Positions 38,201 to 51,348 of a stretch of 64,000 nucleotides of DNA are shown here, one piece after another. The notes beneath the pieces are model-generated. The model was not told the origin of the DNA. It ran no database searches and saw only the letters and a list, made by a program, of their open reading frames with translations. The stretch spans positions 4,588,001-4,652,000 of the forward strand of contig JAULSN010000001.1 in the NCBI GenBank assembly GCA_033439765.1. The letters are read 5' to 3'. This stretch comes from Lasiosphaeria ovina. Lineage: Eukaryota; Ascomycota; Sordariomycetes; Sordariales; Lasiosphaeriaceae. The position numbers and the translations under genes are program-made. Each line of letters starts with the position of its first letter. The stretch's first letter is position 1.

Positions 38201-40629
38201 TAACTTTGCGGCCGAGCCAGAACTTCCACTTGAGCCGCACGGAGGGAGTCAGAAAGGTGGCCACCTAGTCCCCCAAAAACCCGCCATGTCTGTTTTTGTC
38301 TCGCAGGAAGACAGTCTCGTGGCCAGCAGCTTTGTGATTCATTTCATCTTTTTGCAGTGCAGCGGCCCTTGGTCTCGTTCGATTCGCTGGACATCATGCA
38401 ACCCGGCTGGTAATTATGCACGAGTTCATTTTTGTCGCCAGACGAGACGCCTGGGAAGCAGCCACGGCGGGGACTGACGTTGGGGTCGCCGTGGTACAGT
38501 ACCTACCCACGTACAATCTACGAGGAGTTTTGAATGGGGCAGTTTGTCAGGGCGATCATAAGCAGGTGAGCCGGTCTAAATGAACAAAGGTTTGTGATTC
38601 AGGGGTAAAGTGGATTGTGCATCCATCTGCGGAGTTGGAGTGTCTCATCCGAGGACGAAGCGCTGGATTGCTGGTCGGCTTTCCAGAATGGAAGGTGAAT
38701 CTTCAGACGAGGGGGGAAGCAAAAGTACCTACCTCCTACCCAGGTGGCAGATAAGAGAATGCAGTAGCGGCCTGGGGTACTTGGTGGCTGGCTTTTGATG
38801 AAGTTGTGGTGCGTGTCTCGGCCGATGCGGGTGCCTCACCCGCATCGTGTCTCGCTCGGTTTATTTGGCCGGTCTTCTGCAGAAGAGGACAAATTGGGCT
38901 AAAACAAAACCACCACTGCACTTATGCGATCCACGAACAGATTGGGGCGAGTGGACACCAAGACGGTTGCAAGGCGATTACTGTATTATTGGACTTGGGG
39001 ATACCTTAACCATCCCCAGGGGGTTCTTATTACATAGCTCGGATATGCACCTACGACGCGAGATGGACAAAGGACTCGAGGAGTTGGGTCATTGAAGGCG
39101 GTCTCTCCACCATGCCATCGAAAGGAAAATATAGCTAAGGTAGGAGGAACATAACCTGGGGTGGAAGGCGCGTTGGATGCGGCAGCAACTTTCAGCTTCA
39201 CGGGTCAATTTGGCCGACTAACTTGGTATGTGCCTTCCCATCGTGCCTTCTTCCCATGGCTGCCGGCAGTGTGCTTCGGTTCGTCCCTCCCCCAGAGTTG
39301 CAGAACTTCCACATGCATCAACGCCAACCCCACAAAAAGTGAGGTGGCCTCCCTCCCTTCTTCTCTCCCCAACATAGCAGCAATTGCCGGCTGCTTGCTT
39401 GGCCAAGAACAGCCACCTTCCTCTGTCCTGGAGGCGCCCCCTCATGCCCCCCCATGGCTTCAACCCGAAAGCGAAATGGTTGTGTCTCTCCTTTCCATGG
39501 CTCTCTGAGCAAGCCAATAGGTACCGTAGGTGCCAGGTAAGGTATTGCACCTAATCGTTATTCACGAAGACACAGCTCGCCGACGGTCCAGGTATCACTA
39601 TAGGCCGCTACTCCGAAGTATAGTATTCAGGCTGCATGATGGGCTTTCATCGCAATGTCGAACATGAGCTGGTAATGAAGGTAGGTAAGAGATTCTGCAT
39701 TTGCAGGCGGTGGTGAAGATCATTCTTCAGTTTTGGAATGCCTAGTGTGCATCTACCCGCATGCTTAGGTGGTAGGTTGCGACGCTCGTTGCCTCTCGAG
39801 ACTTACCCACGGGTGGTCACACCACTGAGGATGTGAGAATCCGCGCCGCGAGGAAGCACCTACTCACCAGGCTTTTCAATCTTTCTCCAAGGAGTCCTGA
39901 CGGAAAGACAGCTAATTTCAACGCCCCGAATTAAATCCTCGTCATCAGAGCTTCTTCGTCTGTTCTGTCTTCGTGCTTGCTCCCCAATTCGCAGTCTCTC
40001 AAGCCCCTTTTTCGCAATGCCGGAGAGCTCAACGTTCGAACTGCCCCCATGCTTGGAGCTGTCTGCCTCCCGAATCTCTGCACTGATTGGCGTGTCCGAT
40101 ACATGTCAGTCGCCGCCTTTTTGCGAACCAACAATATGGGTCGCAATCTCACCATCTCGAGCTTGGTACTGAGTCCTAGATATTGCACCGCCTCGTGTTT
40201 CTCTCGAGTATAACCCCACAGCGATTCCCGGTGAGCTGCTTGACGGACCAGAGCAGAACACATGGCAGCGCGCCCGGAACTGTGACGCAAAAGACAAGAA
40301 GCCTCAGTCCAATACCCAATCAACTTGACCAGGCTGTCGATCGAGCTTTGATAGCTTGGTTGCCTTGAACATAGCGCCGGCTCCGCACATCTGGACTTCT
40401 TCACCGCCGTTGTGTTCCATCCAGTAGACAGGAAGCCGTCAGTGGAATGCTTCTTTCGTTTTGCCCCGCGTCTGAGATACGCCGCGGCTGTCTCTTCGTT
40501 GCCCAGTCGGTGAGGCCAAGACGGATTCCCATTTAACGCAGAGCGCTCCCATCCGACCTGCCCCTGCAGACCAAGCACGCACCTCTCTTTATTCTCTTGA
40601 CCGACGGCCCGACAACATCCCAGCAAGAA
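32263..40629. other. Gene-empty region of about 8.4 kb
   Basis: No gene I can support. Many 60-130 codon frames occur on both strands without domains. An AT-rich patch lies at 36900-37800. Minus-strand frames at 37205-37526 read somewhat protein-like (for example GLYFEDTNFPNLDKDTLIFG) but are short, overlap each other in different frames and show no clear splice sites. A 9-G run is at 34634-34642. Confidence 0.45.
34634..34642. repeat. Poly-G run, 9 bases
   Basis: Uninterrupted run of nine Gs in intergenic DNA, a shorter member of the G/C-tract series. Confidence 0.85.
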
Positions 40630-41682
40630 ATGTTCGTCAGGGTCGAGTCTCGTGGCCATTCGCGGCGTCACCGTCACCACTCCAATATCTCCACTAGCCC
40701 CGCTTTGGACGGGTTCCGAGACAGGTTCAGTGATCTTTCACTGGTATCGACGACAGCTTCTTCGGTTACCCGGGGCTCCATTGAACACACTTCGTTCACT
40801 GATATCACTGGCTTCTCCGATACTTCGGAGGGACATAGTCACTCCTTACCACTTCGCCAGTGCTGTCCTGTTAGTAACCAGTGGTCGTCGCCGAATCCAG
40901 TGTCGGTTCGGCAACAACAAGCATCCCTCGCAGCCCTCGCCGCCGCCGGTCTAGAGCCTGGACAGGTGCCACTTGACAGCTATGACTTCATGTTATCCAC
41001 TAGCCCTTCATCGGCGAGTAACCAAGACAGTTGTGCCGGGCCGGACTTGAAGACTTTGATGTTAGTTTGTGTTCCGAGCTCAACCCCTTCGTAAGTGCTC
41101 GCTATCACCCCTCGGTCTGACCCAATTCTGCTGGGTGCCGCTGACACTTTATCAAGTTCCAGGCGATCCACCATGGATGAGACATTGACTACCCAGCAAC
41201 ATGTCGAAGATATACCAAGACCCGTCGATAGAGACGCCGTGTTGTTGAAGAAGGACAAGAAAAAGAGAGGCCCCCGTGAAGCTCGGCAATCTGTTGTGCC
41301 TCGAGGCAAAACCAAGAGAAAGGACTCGGTCCAATATAACGTGAAGGAAGAGGGGACCTACGTGGCCAATGATCAACATCCCATCCATCCGGCCGTCACT
41401 CAGACGGATCCATATTTCCCCAGCGTTTCAGAACAACGACTGACCCACCCGTACCCGACCTCTTTAGACGAGGATGATCTCTATGACCATCATGCCCCTC
41501 CATCGCAAGAATATGGGGGTGGCCAGTACATGGAGGTGGAATATCAAGTGTCAGATGCGTTTCACGTCGCCGAGGAGGGGTATCACATACTTGGAGGCTA
41601 CTATGCCGAAGAGGCCCATTCGGTCTTGGAGAATGGCGGCAATCATCAGTGTCCCGATGACTGGGATATGTGTGATGTTTGA
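40630..41682 (+). CDS. Hypothetical protein, two exons
   Basis: Exon 1 is 40630-41090 and exon 2 is 41163-41682. The 72-base intron starts GTAAGT, has a GCTGAC branch-like word and ends TTCCAG, and the join keeps frame across TC|G. The product is about 326 residues. The N-terminus is basic and His/Arg-rich (ESRGHSRRHRHHSN). The middle is Ser/Thr-rich with an Ala/Gln-rich helix-like stretch (RQQQASLAALAAAGLEPGQV). After the junction comes a Lys/Arg cluster (LLKKDKKKRGPREAR) that could be a nuclear localisation signal. The C-terminal third is acidic and Tyr/His-rich. I recognise no domain. The clean intron between two long open frames in the same reading phase is the main argument that this is a real gene; a nuclear role is inference. 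Confidence 0.5.
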
Positions 41683-44600
41683 CGGAGGTAACAGCTCCTT
41701 TGTTGTCAAAGTCTCCTTCTTGACGCCGTTGAACGGGATGGCAAATAGATACGCAAATGTCTCCGATTTACCAATTGGAAAATTTTGCCCAGCTTTTGCC
41801 ACTCAGCCACCATGAGTCGACGAAAGTTTATCGACGCCCTCACACCGACTTCGGCAAACAACGTCAGCTGAGGTTGGTCAGGCGGTGACAACTTCGCGCT
41901 TACTCATTGGTTCCTCGCATTTTCTTTCTTTTTTTCTTTCTTCCCTTGCCACTTAGCTTGAGAAACGTTGTTCTATCAGCGTCTTTCCCAATAAAGTTGG
42001 CTGGTTGGCTGCGTTATTTCTGTAACTTGGGATCCCACTAGAACGGTTGGCGAGAGACAACATTCTTTTCTTTTCCGGGTCTCGCTGTCCAGCACCCCGA
42101 TTGTAGTGAAAAAAGACGCCACGAGTTCGTTTGTCTGGAATTGGCTTATTTGGTGGCTTAACGATGGACCATAACGATTTCATTTTCTCCGGCACTCGTC
42201 TTGGAGGGCCGGGAGTCTCATTGTATCTGGACAAACACGTCCCCTTCCCCCCTCAACGAATTCACAATCTCGATTTCGATATTTGACTAAAATGGTTCGC
42301 CTCCTACCTACCTAGTTATCCCTGCAGATCGAGAACCAGCACTGCCTTCCACTAGGTAATGAATCGCATGCAGAATCCCGTGAAGGCAATTCCGGCTCTC
42401 TTGGCGATCCGAAATTTGACTCTTTTCAATCAGGATCAACCAAATATTTGTGCAGCTCGTCCCCGACCCCTGAGCCTCAACCGTCGTTGTGGTGCATTTG
42501 CAAACCACGGATCGATATCGGGACACGTCCAGGCGGGCCTCGGCCAGACGGGCCAGCAAGTTAAATCTCGATGCCCAAGTGAAACCCGCCACAGATGCCC
42601 GAGCCGGTAATGTAGCAAGCGGAAGAATGCAACAGTGAAAACCTTTGATAGGACTGAGTCCTGCTTCATGCCTCACAGCCCCAGACCATGGTGGGCGCCG
42701 CAGACCCGGTTCGCACCGCAGACCCGGTTACTGGTGCGCCTGGATACTGCAGCTGCAAACGTCCAAATGCAGTTCAGATTCAAGGATTATTAGGCGTCTG
42801 TTCAACGGCAGCTCGAGGCCTTCCAGCCACTCTCCTCTCATTGTCAATATTGCAAGCTCCCGCTAAATATTTTCGAGCCTACAGATAAGGGTGAATATGT
42901 TCATTTTCGTTGGGAGACAATCGTGCGAACTCAGCGTACGCACAAAAACCGCACTCACGTACTGATGACGGTTTATTGACGGAGTGACGAAGAGTCCCCG
43001 TTGGCCGCAAACAAGGCAGAGGATTCATATTTCGTCTTGGCCTCCGAGGCACACATGGCTCCTGTGTTTCTTTCCGCGCACAGGCAGCTTCTTGTGCGCT
43101 TTATTTTCCGACAGCGACTTGACCGGTCAGCGTCATTTTCTCGAGTATCCGAGACTGCCCGAACTTCAATATCGGTGTTGTGGCCAATTTGTTGGGCACT
43201 CGTCATACAGACCGCCCCGTTGCCTGCCAAGGCAAACTTTACGCACTGGGTCAATTCGGAACTCCTCTCACTGGACATCCCCAGGGTGAAGTCGGGCAGA
43301 TATGCCACAAACTTTGGTGGTACCCCGCGGTCGATGTGGTTGGAATATCTCGAGGAAGCCAGAGTTGATCACCACAGCTGCCCCTCAACATGGAGCCATT
43401 CCCCTTGGCGATATCGGACACGATTGCATGAGCCGCTGAGCCGGCTAGAAGGTTGAGATTTTCTTGACTACTCACTTACTCGCTGTATTGGAACTACCGC
43501 GGTCTGCGAAGCCGGTGGAAGCAATGCATCGAATCCGGAGAGGAGCACGGGCCGTCTATTCCGGGTAGGTGGCCGGCATCGAAAAAAGGCAACCAACGGA
43601 CCCAACGTCGTCTGAACTAGAGGCAACAAATTAGGTTCTCAGTGCTAAATCCCAGTCCCATGGTGCAGTGACCTGCCAGCGCCGTTTGAAGACATGGATC
43701 TCCGGGTGGACGAACCGAGTGGACCATTCCTAGCCAGCCTTACGAAGGACAACGGTACCATGTCGAACCCTAACTTGACGGATGCTGCATTCCACGGGCA
43801 ACGGGTACGAAGGTCGTCCCTGGGTCCGTGTGGTAATCTGCTGTCCTTACATCCAGTTTCGAGTTTCATCCGCAAGGCGCCATTAGGCAGAACGGTTTCT
43901 GTCGTGAACGCATCACGCCTTGTTCGAGTCTTCGCGTTTGAGAAAACACGCCACTTCAGTTTAACACACGCTAGACCGAGCCAGACGGACGGCCGATAAG
44001 TTTAAATTGATGATTTGCCCTGGATGTTGTGCTTCCATGGCCTTTTTGTCGGACAAGAGTTGAGTTCCGGAGGTAAGATTCCGCCCAGGAAATTCTTTTC
44101 TCCGACCATTGAACACATCGCGTCGACAATCAAGAATGAGGCTGCTCAATACGAAGAGATCTCGGAGCAGTAGGGAAGATCGAGCCTCAACAAAAATATC
44201 AGGTAAATTTGAGACACAGTGCAACACTTTGTGGCAGGTCGGAAGGCAACTGACGCCTGCCTTGTCGCTGATTTTAGAACTCCACGTTCTCTCGAGTATC
44301 TCGAAGTAGTCGACAGGTCATTTACACAGTAGGACGTGCAAAACACGACGGGGTTGCATCACGATCAGCGCCACCTGCAACATGCAACGCCAGGAAACTG
44401 GGACACTCCACTGAAGGGACTCCGTCGAAAGGCAACCAACGCCATGGCGTCTGCTGGATGCTTGTTTCGAGAAAAAAGGGTTTCGCCAAAGCATGCACGC
44501 GACGCCATCGATAGTAGGCAGCCTCATTCGGGACAGGTTTGCAGCCCGGCAATGTGACAAAGTCGGATTGGACTTGGACTGAAATTGCACCTACATTACG

Positions 44601-46926
44601 TAGCAGCAGTTTGTTCACGCCAGATATTACTGGTATTTGCCGCTTCAGATATGCCAGAGCCGCCCTCTCCGCCCTCTCGACCAGCTGGGCAGACAAAACT
44701 ACACATTGGGGGCAAGAGAAGGCACAACATTTGGGCATTAATCGATACGCCATGCGCCCCGGGATAAGCTAGTTAGAAAAGGAGGAGGGCTAGCTGGCAC
44801 CAAGCCGGGGACACGCGCAAGGCTCCGACGAGAGCATCACTACAGATAGAAAACACCCCAACACTATGGGAAAGGGTTAATATAGGACCTCCATACTAGC
44901 CAATCACAGCGCTCGCGGGTCGACAGCCCCGGCAGGCAGCCACACACATCATCACATACAGCACGTTTCCTCTTGTCCAATAAATGGGAGGGTAAGCCAT
45001 TACGGGAGTAATCATCGGCTAGGGAGTCGTGATTTCGTGTAAGCGCCTTGACCGCGCCAACGCCCGTCAACCGACGCGCTGATTCCCCGCTCAGAGCCTT
45101 GTCTTGGCCTGCTTTGCCTGTCGCGGCATCCATGGATGGAGATGTATGGATGTACATACACAGTGTCCAGTCCAGCCTGATGGCTGGGGGTCTAGAACAA
45201 GGACGAAAATATGAGAAAAGGGGGCTGCCGGGGGGATGGGTTGTCCAGATAAGATACATGGAACGAGGAGAGAAAAATGGAAAATAAAAGGCAAAAAACC
45301 CCAGTTATTAGGAGACAGGAGCCTTTTGCGGATCTGCACATTGCGGTCTAGATTCTGTCAATGTCTCAAGAAGGCGCACGCGGGATGCCAAGCCAAGCTG
45401 AGCCAAGTCCGAAAAGGCAACGCGCCGGTACATGTCCCTCTCCCCTGCCCTGTTCTACCTGTTCATTTCCCTATTACGGAGTAGGGGATTGACTGCCGGA
45501 TGCATACTGTGTGTACCTTGGACGCCTGAGACATGGCGGAAATTATGGACCTAATTATTGCGCTCGGAGGCTGGGAGGTACATGCTTGCCGGTTGCTGGT
45601 CGGTTGCTCGTCGAGATCGAGGTTTGAGATCGCAGCCCAACCAGATAATCTAAGAGTGAGTATGCCGTCGGCAGAGTATGGTGCCTTGGGTACCTATGTT
45701 GCTGTGACCGACCACACGGCACTGTTCTGCTGTTCCTGACTGGGCGAGATATGCAGATAGCAAACTGCCCGGGCATCTATCTACCTAGTGAGAAGAGAGC
45801 CTTGCTTGTAATGTGCACTTTTTCAGCTTCTAGCCCAAAGACGAAAAGAAATATGGCGAGAAGTTGCATGCCGGGCGGCGGCATTGGCGGCCTTTCCTTG
45901 CTGGTGGTCTGGCTCCTTGCATAGTGTGCGATATTTCAGGGGGGCGTCTCATTTGTTGTTGCTCACCTCTTCACCGAGGATGTGTCTGTGTGGCTGTCTT
46001 GTCTCGGGAACTGCCCGATGCTTTTCTTGTTCTGCCTCAGCATGAGGCTGGTCTGCTCAGGTCGGTGAGAGGAACTAGAGTTAATATAACTTTGGGAGTG
46101 AATATCCAGAATGGAGATTAGGCATGTTCTTGGAAACTATGCTGTGAAGGACTCGATGGGGTGTTTCATGATTCGATAAGTGATGAGAGAAAATGTGGCC
46201 GGGGTTGAAGCGCTATATTGTGTTGACAACAGATTTATGTACTTCGGACATGTGTGTGAGGGAATGTGGTAATGACAGAACTCTTCAAAAGCCGGCTGGC
46301 AAGAGGAATCGCCTTGGCCACGCCCTCAAAAAGGGGTTGTTTGTCTCCCAAACAGGATTCTGGTTTTCGTAATCTTAGACACCTATTTGAGTTGCTCGTT
46401 TAGTTGCAATGAACTAATCTGACTCGCCCACTCTCTATCTTACGTGGAGACGAATACAATTCCAGTTGCACAGAGTCTGGGCGAGGTCATAGACACTGCC
46501 TCAGGCACAGCTTATGTATGCCCACTCAAAATATTCGTTATTTAACTCTCTGAGAGCCCCGTTGGAGAGTTCTGAAACGTTTCAAGGTTACCGAGTGAGT
46601 GCAAACCCGTCCTAACCATTCGGTGCTGCAGGAGAGCAATAGAGCCATGGCGACTAGCAAAGAGTCAGAGAGAAAGATAGCCGATAAAAGAGTCTACGGA
46701 ACAACTCGGCATCGAACTATCAAGAGAGGCGCCAAGTCAAGAAAGTCAGGTATAAAATTGAGAGGGATTTATTTTCCTTTTTCTTTCCAGTTCTCGGGAA
46801 ATCACAAGACCCCCGAGAGTCCGTTGGCAACATCCAAAGTATCTACTAGACCTACGCCCTACCATGGCCGGTTCCTGACACCCTGTTCCCCCTTCCTCTT
46901 CTTTCAACCTTTACCCCCGCGGTTCA
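41683..46926. other. Gene-empty region of about 5.2 kb
   Basis: No supported gene. 42699-42731 contains two copies of a GCAGACCCGGTT word. 43001-43456 is open on the plus strand and 42973-43308 on the minus strand, but both overlap and neither has a domain. Confidence 0.45.
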
Positions 46927-47304
46927 TCACATCTCCAACTCACTCGACTGTTCGCCTCTCACGGTTCTTCTCAATTTTCTCCAGCCAACCTTCACCCACC
47001 ACGGCTGTGCGGCAGCGACGGGCCCAGCGAATCTGTGCTCCTCCCTGCATTCAGAACAGGCGACTGGGCTAATGCGCCAGTAGAAGTGCCGTTGGTAGAG
47101 GTAATCGAAGCGGATGACTTGGTCCTCGGGCCAGTTGGATCTTTCGACGCAGCTGTGCGCCTGGAAGCAGCGGTTTACCCGGTACATGGCGAGGGCTGAG
47201 GCGTAGTCGAGGTGTGAGAAGATCCTTAGCAGCAGCTCGCTGGGAAGAACATGCATGATCGTATTTTTTGTGGTCTTTTCCCCGTCAGTGTGCGGGTGGT
47301 CCAT
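46927..47304 (-). CDS. F-box domain protein, short
   Basis: Open frame of 125 residues from ATG 47304. Residues about 18-50 read MHVLPSELLLRIFSHLDY followed by ASALAMYRVNRCFQ, a good F-box: Leu-Pro near the start, then LLRIFSHLD and a conserved aromatic/charged end. F-box proteins bind Skp1 in SCF ubiquitin ligases and choose substrates through the part that follows. Here a C-x2-C motif (ACSEC) follows, which in many fungal F-box proteins starts a cysteine-rich region. The frame stops about 40 residues later, far short of the usual 200-500 residues. The gene is therefore truncated, or continues through an intron I have not identified. Confidence 0.6.
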   Translation of the reverse strand: MDHPHTDGEKTTKNTIMHVLPSELLLRIFSHLDYASALAMYRVNRCFQAHSCVERSNWPEDQVIRFDYLYQRHFYWRISPVACSECREEHRFAGPVAAAQPWWVKVGWRKLRRTVRGEQSSELEM

Positions 47305-47954
47305 GGCTTTAATAGTATCACGACTGATATGGAAGGCTCAGTTATCTCCGTTTGGGTTATGTAAGTACCCACATAGTAGTCGCGAAGCGTTGAGAAAGCA
47401 GGAGTTATGGATCGTAAATATATATATATAAATCGCCAAAACAGAACTGATGATAGGCAGCAAGACCTATATCTTTGTGAATCATTCACGCAACCGCCAC
47501 CAACTAGCACCCCTGACTCATCCCACAATCCAGCTGTCTTTCGTGGCAGGGGTTTGTCTATTTCGAGACACGATACTGGCAAGTTCAAAGTCTGATGATA
47601 GAAGAATGAGACGAATGTCAGCCTACCCTGCGACAGGTGGTGTACATCTACCGCCGCGAGACACTACACGCAATGAGGTTGTTTGTTTCTTCAACTGTCG
47701 AGGTGAGGAGCCATTGAGTCCCCCAGCGGGACAACCCGTCTTCGCCTCTCAGATGGCAACAGAAAGAGCATAAGTAAACAGATGTAACACTCAAAAAACC
47801 CCGGGTCTCTAACATTCCGAAGACACGTAGATGGCGGTCAGTTCCGCAACACACAATCTGCGGCTCATGCAGAGTGCGCCGCCGGAGCGGGATCCCAGAG
47901 GTAATATGCCAGGAAAGGCATCGAGAGCGCCGTGAAGGCGCGCTTCAATATCTT
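47305..47954. other. Upstream region of the F-box gene
   Basis: About 650 bases with no supported gene. A TATATATATA run at 47418-47432 lies about 115-130 bases before the F-box ATG and could serve as a TATA element on either strand. Confidence 0.35.
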
Positions 47955-48428
47955 TCAGTCCCAGTCAGCACAGCGGAACGGGTGCGCAACAGTCGCCCGA
48001 CTTACCGAGTGGCTGAGGTCAAACTCGCCCGGTTCGGGCTCGACACGGGCAAGCTTTTGTTCAGGCACGCTGCCGCCGCTTACCGCATGGCGCGCGACAG
48101 CTTCCTGGACGTGCCACCGATGATGCCGTTGTTTCAGTTTTCTCTCGGAGCGTTTCCGCCGCTCGGCTTCGAGCCGGCACACGGCGCGTTCAATGTGGTG
48201 GCTTCCTGGGGCGCGCGGCTGTTGTTGCTTATGATGATGCTGCTGCTGCAGGCCCAGGATGAAACCGTGGAGTGGCGAGAGGTGGTGGGCTGTTCTCGGA
48301 CTCGACGCTGCGGGAAAGGAGATGACGATGCCGATGTCGTCCCCTTTGGATGATATCGGCGTTGATGGGGGCTCAGAGTGCGGCCTCTTTGGCCACCATT
48401 TTATTGCCTGACGCCGCATTTTGGGCAT
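47955..48428 (-). CDS. Doubtful hypothetical protein, His/Gln-rich
   Basis: Open frame of 157 residues from ATG 48428. It has a Ser/Pro-rich start, a His/Gln run (QQQHHHKQQQ) and a basic Arg/Lys-rich segment (LEAERRKRSERKLKQRHH). No domain is recognised. A plus-strand frame of similar length (47874-48353) overlaps it, so the choice of strand is uncertain. The local DNA is GC-rich compared with its flanks, which slightly favours coding. Confidence 0.25.
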   Translation of the reverse strand: MPKMRRQAIKWWPKRPHSEPPSTPISSKGDDIGIVISFPAASSPRTAHHLSPLHGFILGLQQQHHHKQQQPRAPGSHHIERAVCRLEAERRKRSERKLKQRHHRWHVQEAVARHAVSGGSVPEQKLARVEPEPGEFDLSHSVSRATVAHPFRCADWD

Positions 48429-48836
48429 GCCAGCCAGCCAGCCAGGCTGTGTGATGAAGGAGTGACGGACGGTTGGAGATGCAGGCCGGAGGAGTACGAT
48501 GTCAAGTTAGGGTTTACTGGTGCTAGTCTGACAGAAAAACTTTACGAGCCCCTATTATCGGTACTAGGTATTATGCTTTTCTGAACTATAACCTAACTTG
48601 TTAAGCTTATCACGTCTTTAACTTTCATGATGTACGACTCGTAGAAGGCTTTCATTTTTCCCTTGTCGAGAAAAAGAATGGAGCCTCTATAACCTGAAGT
48701 TGACGTTGGTCATTGAGCTGGGAGGCTGAGCTACTTAATATGTGTGGGGGACTTGGTACTGAATGTACTAACCAACGGCACGAAGCAAGACTGACTGTTG
48801 TTCTCAGTACCCCCTAATAAAGGGGCTAATCTTTCC

Positions 48837-48858
48837 GGGGGGGGGGGGGGGGGGGGGG
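48837..48858. repeat. Poly-G run, 22 bases
   Basis: Uninterrupted run of 22 Gs in intergenic DNA. Confidence 0.95.
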
Positions 48859-49853
48859 TGATCCTCGAGCAAGGCCATACGCGTAGACATGCCGATCCAG
48901 TTTCCGGCACGTACAATCCCGCATATTTTGACCAAACCTCAAAAATATACTCTATTTGAGCGAGGCTTATACTGTGTAGGTATTAATCAGACTACCGAGA
49001 ATCAGGTGCCGATGAAACACCGAAACATTTCTGATGTTGCAACAGGCAAGCATCCATCTCAAGGAGTCGCCTCCAACAGCCACTCGGGATTGGACTGTAT
49101 AGACGGGAATCCCCAGATGCCCGGCTCTCGTTTCCGGTTCTCTCAGCAAGGATCAAGTTCGTTACCGAAGGAGCCGAGGAAGTTGCACTCCCAAACCTAT
49201 GCCGCTGTGTCTTCAGAGCCAGCCAGGGCACGACATTCCGGCTTCCCGTATATGTACGAATACAATACCGGTACCGGGCATGCATGATATCTCGCTTGTT
49301 GAGACCACCGCTGATTCCACGGCGTCGAGATTTCTTTATCTCCTTGCGTAACTCGACTTCCTAAGATCTGCGGGCTCTCGGGCTCTGCGGCAGACAGCAT
49401 CGCTTGGGTGGGAAGGCAAACACGTGAACAAACCCGTTTCACACCGAGCGTGCATGTTGAGGCATCAAGACCCTTCTCAATCCAGTAAAATTGCCAGGAC
49501 CAGAGACCACGTTGAATATCTAGTTGTCGTAGTTTTAGGCTCCAGTCAAGGGAGGTTCAGTCCTAAACATATGCCGACGCCTTGCTGTGTAGGTAGGAAG
49601 TGCAGCAGCTGTCGTGCGCTGTAACAGGGGGCTAGCGGCGTCGTTTGTGCCCCATTTTCAGGTTGTACCAACTCGAGGAGAAACAACGGACGGCCTCCTG
49701 CTCCGAGGCAGAATATTCACACGTTTGCTGAGGCGAACTTCAATGAGACTCGTAGGAGCCTACGAGATGCATCATTGCGAAATGCATTGACGTTGGCAAA
49801 AATGGCGACTCCGATCTTTATTCTTTTGAATCACAAAAGCTTTGGAGCCGGGC

Positions 49854-49880
49854 CAGAGCCCAGAGCCCAGAGCCCAGAGA
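49854..49880. repeat. 7-base tandem repeat AGAGCCC
   Basis: Three to four copies of AGAGCCC in intergenic DNA. Confidence 0.8.
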
Positions 49881-51325
49881 AACCCCCCTGGCGGCCCTCC
49901 TGCTTGGCGCAGCTTGGCAAACCATGCAAATCGCTGTTTCATGTGCGGCCCCACTTGCCGTCCAATCAATGTGCAAGGCTGATCGCCAAAAAGAATTGCC
50001 ACATTCGACCCAAATTGACAAACGGCTGCCAGGCTTGGCGACGTCCGAGAGGTTGATTGCGCGCGCTGCGCTGCAGAGAGTATCATCGGCAACGTCGCTC
50101 CGAGCTGGGGACTGAAAGAGAAATGCGGACGCATCGGCATGGCGTGGCGTTCTGCGCGCACGGCAACGGTGCGGTCCCTGAAATCCGAGCCGCAGCCTCT
50201 TTCGCACCCCCACTTCGCGACTTACATGGAGAGGTCCGTCCGTAGAGCTCGTGGCATGAAGCATTGAGCAAGGTAGCTCTGGATCGCCGCACGCACTCGT
50301 CGTTCGTGGTGGCACTGCAAGGCTTTCGAGAAGGAGTGGCCCTTGGAGACGGCGTACACAATGCAGAGGGAGGCAGATTAGGTATTGTACGGGCTGTACC
50401 TGAGCTATCGGACGAGCTGTACGGCTGCCGTGGCTCATCGGGCTGTCCGAGTTTGTTCCAAGTTCTCAGCCTCCAGGTTGAGCGCGCTCTGGTTTAAAGA
50501 CCCGTGGCCATCTGTCATCAGCGTAATTCGTGTCCTTACAAAGAACCTATACGCACAACACTCGATGCTGGCCACCAACAGCGTACTGCCCCTTCTTCAA
50601 CTGAGTTGGAAGTTGCCCGAACGGAATCCTCGACGAATCCGAACACACCCCCGACTGAAGTGGCCCGAGTCAGGGCGCCCCACTCGACCCGACCTCACCA
50701 CAGTGGAGGGCGACGCGGATACCAACGTCATCACGGAGGTACAGACGGGATCAATGCTTGTGTCTCCCCTCTTCGAGACATGCAATTCTGCCACAGGCAA
50801 TTGCCATAAACAGGATAATAAGGCCGCCTAGCTGGACGGACGGACGGGCGGCCCTCTCCCGCCCTGTGCTTTCCGTCCCGACTCCTTCAACTTGCAGTTC
50901 CAATTGTTCCAATTGCAACCAACGAGCCCCCGCCATCTTGGCCCAAACCCCACATTCGTCAACAAGGACCTGCCAGGTTTGGCCTGACAGGTCTAGGTCC
51001 AGTTCGTCGCAAGATTTGGCCCAGAGGCCACATTGGTGTCTGTCGACGGGCCATCGCGCTACCTTTGCCCTGGACCTGCCCAAGGTAGCAGCTGCCTGCG
51101 CCTGCGCACCTGGGCGCTCGCATTTCGCAGCATCCATCGTTAGGTTTGAAACTCGCCAAATCCCGATTTAGTATCGAATTTCCCAGATCCTCCCAGTGCA
51201 TCCTGGTTGTCCCATCTCTTGGCGCAGATCGTCGTCACTGGCCGAGAGCTCCCGTCAGGGCCGCCGTTTGAGGGTCCTCTCTCTGCCTGGCGGATCAAAA
51301 AGCTCTCTTCCAGCGCCCAGGGGAT

Positions 51326-51348
51326 CCCCCCCCCCCCCCCCCCCCCCC
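51326..51348. repeat. Poly-C run, 23 bases
   Basis: Uninterrupted run of 23 Cs about 400 bases upstream of the OCH1 start codon, the longest homopolymer in the window. Confidence 0.95.

Noticed and set aside
39931..40680. Minus-strand frame of 249 codons
   Set aside because: Composition is random-looking, and it overlaps the first exon of the better supported plus-strand gene at 40630.
49818..50438. Minus-strand frame of 206 codons
   Set aside because: Cys/Arg/Ser-rich without any motif; several other frames are equally open there.
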